Below, piece by piece: positions 56,284-64,000 of a stretch of DNA of 64,000 nucleotides (positions are counted from its first letter, which is position 1; every line of letters begins with the position of its first letter). A program made the position numbers and the translations under genes. Origin of the DNA: Panax quinquefolius (lineage: Eukaryota; Streptophyta; Magnoliopsida; Apiales; Araliaceae); NCBI GenBank assembly GCA_020205615.1, contig CM035165.1:32213544-32277543 (forward strand), in the 5' to 3' direction. The notes beneath the pieces were generated by a model, which was not told the origin of the DNA, made no database searches, and was given only the letters and a program-made list of their open reading frames with translations.

Positions 56284-57586
56284 TAATACTCCATAATAAC
56301 CAATTTTGAAGCAGAATTCAAAAATAAAGATCAAAACATGGATACAATCAAATATAGTAACCATAATAGACATCTTGGACAAAAAGGAAAATTTTTATTT
56401 TTCGGTGAATAGTGTCGTATTCGTGAATAGTGTCGTATACGTGAATAGTAACCCCGACACAAAAAGTTCCAAATTTGATAAAAGTTTAAACCAATATTTC
56501 AAAGATAATGATATTGAAGAAAATAATATCATTTAAGAAGAAAATAACATCCCTTACCTCGAAAAGACTGCATTTCCGACTGAATTACTAGATATAGTCT
56601 TTCAAGGAATTTATGCGTAGTATAGCAACACTCAAAGTGTCAAAATACTCACAAGAATACGCTTCGATAATATAGAGAGACAAAGATAGAAAAAACTTGT
56701 TTACGTGTGATTTTTAATTCTAACCTAAACACCCTATTTATAGAAAATGCTTGTAACACCAAAAGCGTAAAATTTAATATAATAATATTATTTTTACTCA
56801 ACATTCCTACGCACACCTAAGACATCTGATTTCAGCAACTAACATGTGCAAGTGATGCCCATTAAATGAAAAAAATGTTTTTCTTAATAAACATAATTAA
56901 AACTTCCAAAAATCAATTATTTCAGAACTTCAGAACTTCAATAATTCATAATAAATAGCCCTTTTGACAAAAAAAATCGAACCTTATGTCTTTTCCATAG
57001 GAAATTCCATTATCTACAACTTTGCAAAAGAAAGTTTTTTCAAATTCCAAACAGAAATTGACCGAAATCCACAAACGGGCGATTTTACAGGCTATAATCA
57101 AATTTCAGTCAAGAAATGGGGTCCACCGACATGTTTAACATGTTTTAAACAATTTTAGTAACAAAAATACTCTTCCTCCTCATTTATTCATATATCCCAC
57201 ATTCATTGTAAAATATCACCATTATTATATTATTAAAATATAATAATATATTTAAATGAATTATTTTATCAGAAAAGATAAAATATCAATTTTTCAACAA
57301 TTGTTACTTTAAAATTTTCTCCATCTATATCCACATAAAATGAATATTTTTCTTATCATATAAATCAATAATTAATTATTCACAAATAATATTACAGAAT
57401 CACAATATCGCAACCTGCACTGCTTCCTGAAAAAGGGGCTTTCCAATAAAAATTTCTCCTTACTGGCGTGCAATTAGGTGACCAAATCTCTCCTTAGACA
57501 GAACTTTCTAGACATTACCAATAATGTTATCTAGTAATATTATTAAAATAATATGAATCATTGATCTGATAATGGGAAATATTATG
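56284..57586 (-). repeat. LTR-A copy c, inner part
   Basis: It matches 27678-28990 and 9170-10263. It lacks the first 840 bases of the LTR and the primer site. It has a minus-strand TATA box at 56735-56742. It is split from its outer part (60695-61215) by the solo LTR-C with duplicated target TTATG (57582-57586). Confidence 0.9.
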
Positions 57587-60500
57587 TGTTAGTTCCCAGA
57601 GGGCACAATAGATCTAGAAGGGGGGTTGAATAGATCCTTTTTATTTCAAAAACTTTTCTGGTTTATGTTGTATTGTTCATATTAGAGTATATGACAAACA
57701 TAAGAATCTTTTCAAGCACAGTGGAATAAGTAAAAGATTACCCTTCATTGATATATTCATAATCATACATACATTGTTCGTAGGGTTAGTTTAGTTGTAA
57801 GCAGTTAGAACTTACATAGCAGTTATAGCAGTTATAGACATAATGTAAATGACATAATGTAAAAGACATAATGTAAAAGACACAAGGAGTTTTAAGTGGT
57901 TCAGAGACTCAAGCTCCTAATCCACTCTTCTGCTTTCAACTAGTAGGATTTCCACTAAGGAAGGGCAGCACCCTGAATCTCTACGATTCCTTCAAGGCCA
58001 ACAGCCTTGGGACTTCAGTTCACTAAGAACTCTTCAAGGCCAAGAGCCTTGGGACTCTCTAGTTCCCTAGGAACTCTTCAAGCTCGATGAGGCTTGGAAC
58101 TTCATTTAGTCCTTTGGCCAAGGACCCTTTGGCCCTCGCTTTTGTTTAGTCCTCCCACAAGGACCCTCTTGCCCTCGCTTCATTTAGTCCCTCCGGACAA
58201 GGACCCTCGAGCCCACAGCTTCGTTGAGTTGTTTATTTTTGTTGTTGGAGTTTGTCTTTGAAATTGCTAAGATGTCTTCATGCTTTGAACATCTTCTATC
58301 CCTAGCGACTTGGCTTGATCATCCTTGAAGAAGCAGTTGAGTGTTGCATGATGCTCAACTTCTTAGGTTGCTTTCAACTACTCGGATGACCCTTGATGAA
58401 CTCGCTTTGAAGATCATTCTCCTTGGTACTTGATGGTCGCATATGAGGCTTCTAAGATGACCGTAAGCTCTTCTCCAAGGTACTTAAAAGCTTTCTCATG
58501 CTTGACACCAAGATGGCTTTTGTGATCTCCCTTCTTGCTACTCAATGCCTTCCTATGATGGACTTGCTAAGATGACCGTAAGCTCTTCTCTATTGTACTT
58601 AGAGTCTTCCCATGATGGACATCCAGAAGGCATGATGCTCTCTTTTCTCTCGGCAGTTTAGAACACTCTTCAAGTAGTAAAACTCTCAATTCTACATAGT
58701 AGAACTCACACTTCTACTTCTTTCTTGATCTGACTTCTAAGTGTTCTTGGTGGATCGTAGAGTGAGCCTTCGGACTCACTATCACATGGTTTAGATCAGT
58801 CCACCTTCTCTCTAAAACTGACAACTCCAGCAGCTTTTGATCTTTGAAACTCTTCTACATTTATACATCTTCCCAATTCTTCCGTTGGAAAGTAGCCGTT
58901 GGAAGCTATTCAAATGTCTTCGCAGATCTCGAGTTGCTTGAGGTAGACTGCTTGATGTGACATGTCATACTTTTTCCGACATCGCTGCGATTCACTTATT
59001 TCACCCGCCTGTCAGATGTATCACATTACTGTCTTGGGCAGGTTGAAGACTTTATCTCTTCTGATTTCTAGATCAGAGGTTGTCATTTTGCATTGATGCT
59101 CTCAATAAGCACTTATTCGAATATTACTCTTCAGATTGAACCGTTGCCAATGCTTCAGTCTTCAGGTATTCAAACTCTATGATTCTGATGCATGTCTTCA
59201 AGGACCTGATCGTAGTGTCTTGTTGAGTGTTGCTCGTTGACTTAGAAGAGTTAACACTACGATCCTGAAGAGTGTTGATTAGATCTTCAATGTAGAACAC
59301 CTCTTCCTTGTATTGTGCAGTGCTTCAATACTTCTATTTGCTTCGACTGTTCTTAGATACTGATGGCCTAATTCCTTGCTCGTCCCTTCAATATCAAGAC
59401 ACTTCGATTTGTGGGCGGTCCACTTTTGCTTTCTCCCGTAATCTTCCGCTCACTTATCATCAATGAACCGGACCACACTTAATCACTTTAGTCTTGCTCT
59501 CCGTGAGGTGACCCAAGATCTAGGTTCACCTTTCATCGCCTCCTTCTTTGTTTGGAAAACTACTACGATCTTGGTTGTTTCCAAGATCGTTGTCTTCTGT
59601 TCTCTTGATGACCATTGCATTAGTGACTTTTCCTTAGTCTGTCAACAAGTCTTCATTGGATCTCCTTGTGGAAGACTTCATCACGAATGACCTTACACCT
59701 CAATCTTAATGCTGATTGGGTTTGTGCTTAGATCTTCTGTTAGCCTGCATGTCATTCGTTGAGTGCTCTTTGGTTCCCTTACTGTGGAATGCATTATTGT
59801 AGTGCCAACTAGAGGCTTCGTATCTTTGGATATTCTGGGAGTGCTTATTCGTTGAGAATCGTATCTACTCTACGATTCTGACTTAGCATTTTGAGCACTT
59901 CTGTTGGAGTTGTAGTCCTGCACTCTACGATTCAGCTTTGACTTTGCCGACACTATGATCTCGAGATCAGATCTTGACACTCTACGATTTCTGCCTTGTG
60001 CTTGTTGTCTTCATCTGATCTTGCCCGACTACGATCTCTGCATTCATTCAGTGGACTCTACGATCTCAAAGTGTAGCCTACTATCCTTGTCTTGGCTTTG
60101 GCATCGATAGATTCTACGACTCGAGTGTAGTCTATGTTTCATACTTGGCTTCTAAGAGATGGTCGTTTCGGCTTATGTATTTATCATTCTCTATGATTCT
60201 CGAACATGACTTCCTCAGCACACTTACGATCCCGAGGAAGCTCTTCTCGACACACTACAATCCTTCTTCGTTTCCCCTGGAAGTCTACGAACTCCGAGAT
60301 CTCACTATCTTGCATACTCCTATTCTGCCTCGATAGCTCCCGAGTTAACTCTGACTCTCCGGCGGATCACGACTTCCGTGCGGGCTTTCGACGATCGATC
60401 GAATGCCTATCTATTACATCATAAGATCAACCTAACAAGCTTGATCTTTCTATATTTATAGTCCTTGTACATCATTTCTTTTTAAGGACTTTACAAAGCT

Positions 60501-60694
60501 GTTTTGCTTATGTAGGATCAACCTAACATATTTGATCAATTCATTCTAAGTCCTTGTACATATATTTCTATTATCCATCAAAGGACTTTCTACACTTTTT
60601 CTTCATGCAAGCATAATTGCATATTCATTCATATATATATCATAATCAAATCATATATTAAATAGGAATATCATTCACATGTTTATTCCTGACA
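57587..60694. mobile_element. Solo LTR-C, 3108 bases, target duplication TTATG
   Basis: It begins TGTTAGTTCCCAGAGGG and ends TTCCTGACA (inverted ends TGTTAG/TGTCAG), with TTATG at 57582-57586 and 60695-60699. No internal retrotransposon genes and no inner LTR repeats are visible, so it is a solo LTR of an unassigned family. It is unusually long. Tandem units of about 42 bases (58106-58205) and CTACGA..CTCGAGTGTAG-type repeats (60058-60130) lie inside. Orientation is not decided. Confidence 0.9.
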
Positions 60695-61215
60695 TTATGT
60701 AGTGCAATTATTGAAACAACAGTAATATAAAATATCAACGTAGCAATTATTGAATCAATAAAATAAAATATTGAATGAAGAATTATCGTAATAATTATCG
60801 AGTAGTGCCTTCTTACGTAAGAATCAATAATTGGTGCAATACCGTGCTACTGCTTGATTCAACAATGTGTATTCATCGTGTTTTAACCAACCGGTATTCC
60901 AACAAAGTTAATTCAGAATAACTACTACTGCTATTTATAAAAACTCATACTTGCTGCTTTTCTTCATCCAATCGCTTTCACATGGGGCCCACAAAAGGTC
61001 GCAATCGTCACATTTAATATTCCCTCGACGTGAAGAATATTCCACGACCAAAACGAATATTCCCTGAGAATAATGAATATTTTATAACCACTTGCTTATT
61101 TGAAATATTTGCATGATTTTACCCATAACTAACCACATTAATCAATTCAACCCTTACTATTTCAAAATAATAAATAGATAAATTCAATTTCATTTATAAT
61201 AAGGTTGGGTCTTAC
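60695..61215 (-). repeat. LTR-A copy c, outer part (3' LTR start of chromovirus copy 2)
   Basis: It resumes TTATGTAGTGCAATTATT, matching 29010-29516, and ends GGGTCTTACA, the intact LTR terminus missing at 29516. A polypurine tract follows at 61216-61231. Confidence 0.92.
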
Positions 61216-61239
61216 AACCTCCCCACCTTATGAAATTTC

Positions 61240-61480
61240 GTCCTCGAAATTGACATACGTACCTGGTGTTTCTAAAAGGTGAGGATACCTCGCTTTCTTT
61301 TCCGTTTCCAACTCCCAGGTCATTTCCTCTATAACATGGTTCCTCCACAAAACTTTGACTTGTGGTATGACCTTTCAGTCATGTAGGACATGCTCTTTCC
61401 TATCCAAGATCTTGACAGGTACCTCTTCATACGTTAAGTCTTTGGCAATCTCGTCCGGTTCTAACTCAATAACGTGGTTT
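61240..61480 (-). pseudogene. Chromodomain of chromovirus copy 2
   Basis: The minus strand encodes HVIELEPDEIAKDLTYEEVP, then VKILDRKEHVL, a stop, KVIPQVKVLWRNHVIEEMTW and ELETEKKARYPHLF. The VLWRNHxxEExTW pattern is the chromodomain core lost in the deleted copies. One stop codon (about 61380) interrupts it. Confidence 0.8.
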
Positions 61481-62500
61481 GGGTCTTTCACATATTTACG
61501 TAGCACAGATATATGAAAAACATTATGAATACGAGACATACTTGAGGTAATGCGAGTTTATAGCCACATTTCCTACTCTCGGCAAGAATCTAAAATGGAC
61601 CAATAAATCGTGGATTGAGCTTTCCTCTCTTCCCAAATCTTGTAACTCCTTCCATGGAGTAATACGTAACAATACATGATCCCCAATGTCAAATTCCACA
61701 TCCTTTCGATGAAGATCCGCATAACTCTTTTGTCGATCCTGCCATTTGTATACGCTTGTTGAATCATTTGATCTTCTCTCAGAGTCATTCAGATCAACTC
61801 TGGTCCCAACAACGTTGCTTCTCCCACCACATCCCAACATACTGGAGAGCGACACTTTCGTCCATATAATGCTTCGAATGGAACCACACCTATACTTGCC
61901 ATATAACTGTTGTTGTAGGAGAATTCCACCAATGGTAGGTACTTGTCCCAACTCCCTTTAAAATCTAGGACATAAATTCTTAATAAATCTTTAAGAGTTT
62001 GAATAGTCCTCTCTGATTGTCCGTCCGTTTGAGGATGGTATGCGGAACTGAATCGTAAATCTGTGCCCATAGCTTTTTGCAAGCTAACCCAAAATTGTGA
62101 AGTGAATCTTGGGTCACGATCCGAAACTATGGATACTGGCATGCCATGCAATCTCACACTCATTTACGTACATACTAGCAAGACATTCAAGGGAATAAGT
62201 CTCCCGTATAGGCAAGAAATGGGCAGACTTGGTTAATCTATCAATAATAACCCAAATCGCATCTATGCCTTGAGAAACCTTGGGAAGGCCTGTAACAAAA
62301 TCCATAGTAATGTGTTCCCACTTCCATTTTAGAATCTCAAGTGGTTGCAATGGACCCTTTGGTACTTGATGCTCCGCCTTTACACGTTGACAAGTTAAAC
62401 ATCTCGAGATAAACTTCGCGATCTATCTCTTCATATTGTTCCACCAAAATGTATGTCAAGATCATGATACATTTTGGTACTCCCATGATGGATCGCAAAT
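61481..62500 (-). pseudogene. Integrase of chromovirus copy 2, lightly broken
   Basis: All three catalytic positions are visible: HITMDFVTGLP (first Asp, about 62300), [15 protein letters not shown] (second Asp, about 62120) and [15 protein letters not shown] (Glu, about 62020). [24 protein letters not shown] and KDVEFDIGDHVLLR-like parts follow. A two-base deletion near 62155 (CACACT for CACAATCT of the other copy) separates the first Asp from the rest. Another break lies near 61790. The zinc finger near 62390-62450 is decayed. Confidence 0.9.
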
Positions 62501-63090
62501 GTGTTGTGTGCCTCCATCATGATTCTATGCTTCAAGTCGTAATCGTTAGGAACACAAAGTCCGGAGTGTACTCAAGTATTCCTTCTTCATCGATTCTTGC
62601 TTCGGAATAGTACCTTCTTGAACTTTCTTCTTTATACGCATCACCCATGTCCATAGCTTGAGCAACTTTTTAACTTTATCGATTAAAGTCGGTTCTACTC
62701 AGATGCTTGATATCATCACGTGGGTACTTGGAGCCTTTATCTCTATCTCCATCCTTTGCAAGTCATACAAAATGGGCCTTTGTGTTAACAACATTGCACT
62801 TGTACCGCATATGATCTTCTACTCAATGCGTCGCCACTACGCGTTTGCTTTTCCAAGATGGTATTGGATGGTATGGTCGTAATATTTCAACAACTCGAGC
62901 CAACGTCGTTGTCGCATGTTGAGTTCCTTTTGGGTAAAGAAATATTTGAGGCTTTGATGATCTGTGTAGATCTCCACTTTCTCCCCATATAGGTAGTGTC
63001 TCCATATCTTCAACGCTTGAAACGATCACGCTAACTCCAAATCATGAGTAGGATAATTCCTCTCATATTCTTTGAGTTGTCATGAGGCAT
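62501..63090 (-). pseudogene. RNase H and linker of chromovirus copy 2, broken
   Basis: ENYPTHD-like and [23 protein letters not shown] residues can be read in pieces at 62950-63090. The linker to integrase (EIEIKAPSTHVM-like) is near 62690-62760. Frameshifts are frequent, more so than in the adjacent RT. Confidence 0.72.
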
Positions 63091-64000
63091 AAAGCTATGA
63101 CTTTCCCATGTTGCATGAGAACACATCCTAACCCTTTGCTCAAGCATCATTGTAGATAACAAATCCATCCGAACCGTATTTGTGATTATCGTAACAAAAT
63201 GCAAAATGAGTCTCCTCTTAAGATCTTGGAAACTCTTCACGCATTCATCGCTCCATACGAATTTTGTATCTTTACGAGTCAGTTGAGTTAATGGAGTAGC
63301 GATTCGAGAAAATCCTTCCACGAATCTTCGATAATAACCAGCTAAGCCCAGAAAGCTACGTACTTCGGTCACCGACTTCGGTTGCTCCCAACTTTGTATT
63401 GCTTCAATTTTCGCTGGGTCAACAGATACTCCATGATTTGACACCATGTGCCCAAGGAATGCTACTTCCTCAAGCCAGAACTCACATTTCTTTAGCTTGG
63501 CATATAGCTTGTTATCACGAAGCCTTTGCAGTACCAGCTTCAAATGGCGCTCATGATCTTCACGGATTTTGGAATAGATGAGAACGTCATCAATAAAGAC
63601 AACAACGAACTGATCCAAATATTCCTTGAATACTCGGTTCATCATATCCATGAAAGCAGCAAGAGCATTAGTCAATCCAAAAGACATTACTAAGAATTCA
63701 TAATGCCGTCGCACTGGGAGTTCTCAAGGCGTCTTTGGAATATCCTCAATTTTAACCTTCAGCTGATGATATCCAGAACGAAGATCGATTTTTGAAAAGA
63801 ATTGTGCTCCTTACAACTGGTCAAACAGGTCATCAATGCGAGGTAGCGGATACCTATTCTTGATGGTGATATGGTTCAATTCTCGATAGTCAATACAAAG
63901 TCGCATACTCCCGTCTTTCTTCTTTACAAATAAAACAGGAGCACCCCAAGGAGATGTACTAGGACGAATGAAACCGATGTCCAACAACTCTTGTAGTTGG
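63031..64000 (-). pseudogene. Reverse transcriptase of chromovirus copy 2, mostly open
   Basis: A 227-codon run at 63031-63714 has [19 protein letters not shown], the catalytic box [47 protein letters not shown] and [16 protein letters not shown]. Upstream in another frame (63740-64000) are [40 protein letters not shown] and KIDLRSGYHQLK-like residues. The break lies at about 63715. The usual Pro in TNAPAAF is Leu here. It is the best-preserved enzyme in the window. Confidence 0.92.

Larger units (their letters stand above)
61216..64000 (-). mobile_element. Chromovirus copy 2, internal region, cut by window end
   Basis: It is less decayed than the copy at 22-26 kb. It holds chromodomain, integrase, RNase H and RT in order on the minus strand and runs off the window in RT. 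It shares LTR-A copy c with the deleted unit on its left. Confidence 0.93.

Noticed and set aside
61746..61961. 71-codon plus-strand ORF
   Set aside because: Antisense to the integrase region of chromovirus copy 2.

Overview
This is plant nuclear DNA, almost certainly a eudicot. It is AT-rich, carries several plant-type transposon superfamilies (Ty1/copia, Ty3 chromovirus, CACTA), a FAR1-like fragment and a PPR fragment, and plant-style LTR signals (initiator tRNA-Met primer sites, TATAAATA boxes). I see no intact host protein-coding gene. Nearly every recognisable coding stretch is a decayed transposon gene, so the window reads as a nested heterochromatic repeat block. The species cannot be named from the sequence.

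Layout. 1-8130: a minus-strand Ty1/copia element (left LTR cut by the window edge, decayed gag-pol, a long leader with minisatellites and AT repeats, right LTR). 8131-13372: internal and LTR debris of a deleted chromovirus, with a second LTR family (here LTR-C) nested in it. 13373-20013: a plus-strand CACTA element with tnp2-type and Transposase_24-type genes, both broken. 20014-21774: mostly unassigned, with a PPR fragment. 21775-29516: a minus-strand chromovirus with gag, protease, RT, RNase H, integrase and chromodomain remnants and one nearly full LTR. 29517-30062: the 3' end of a FAR1-like gene. 30830-38690: a repeat field whose units carry TATA-box blocks, interrupted by a 100-N gap, including a 2.6 kb tandem duplication. 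40436-47509: a nest in which a small LTR, a non-autonomous CACTA and a 2.7 kb solo LTR all sit in a second, inverted copy of the FAR1-like fragment. 47510-64000: a chain of minus-strand chromovirus units of the form LTR, internal, LTR, internal, LTR, internal, with a 3.1 kb solo LTR-C inserted in the third LTR.

How the parts relate. Two chromovirus copies (22-26.6 kb and 61.2-64 kb) retain most of pol. Three other copies (8.1-9.2, 50.3-52.1 and 54.7-56.3 kb) share the same internal deletion joint, and the two that are complete on the left also share two further deletions. They look like a non-autonomous family moved by full-length relatives. Four nested insertions have readable target-site duplications: TTATG (57582/60695), CTAAT (44047/46761), ATAAT (42125/43897) and AAT (42540/43538). 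These give a firm relative order of insertion.

Limits. Everything was read by eye from sequence and remembered family motifs. Domain borders are approximate (tens of bases), clade names are tentative, and no alignment or database search was run.
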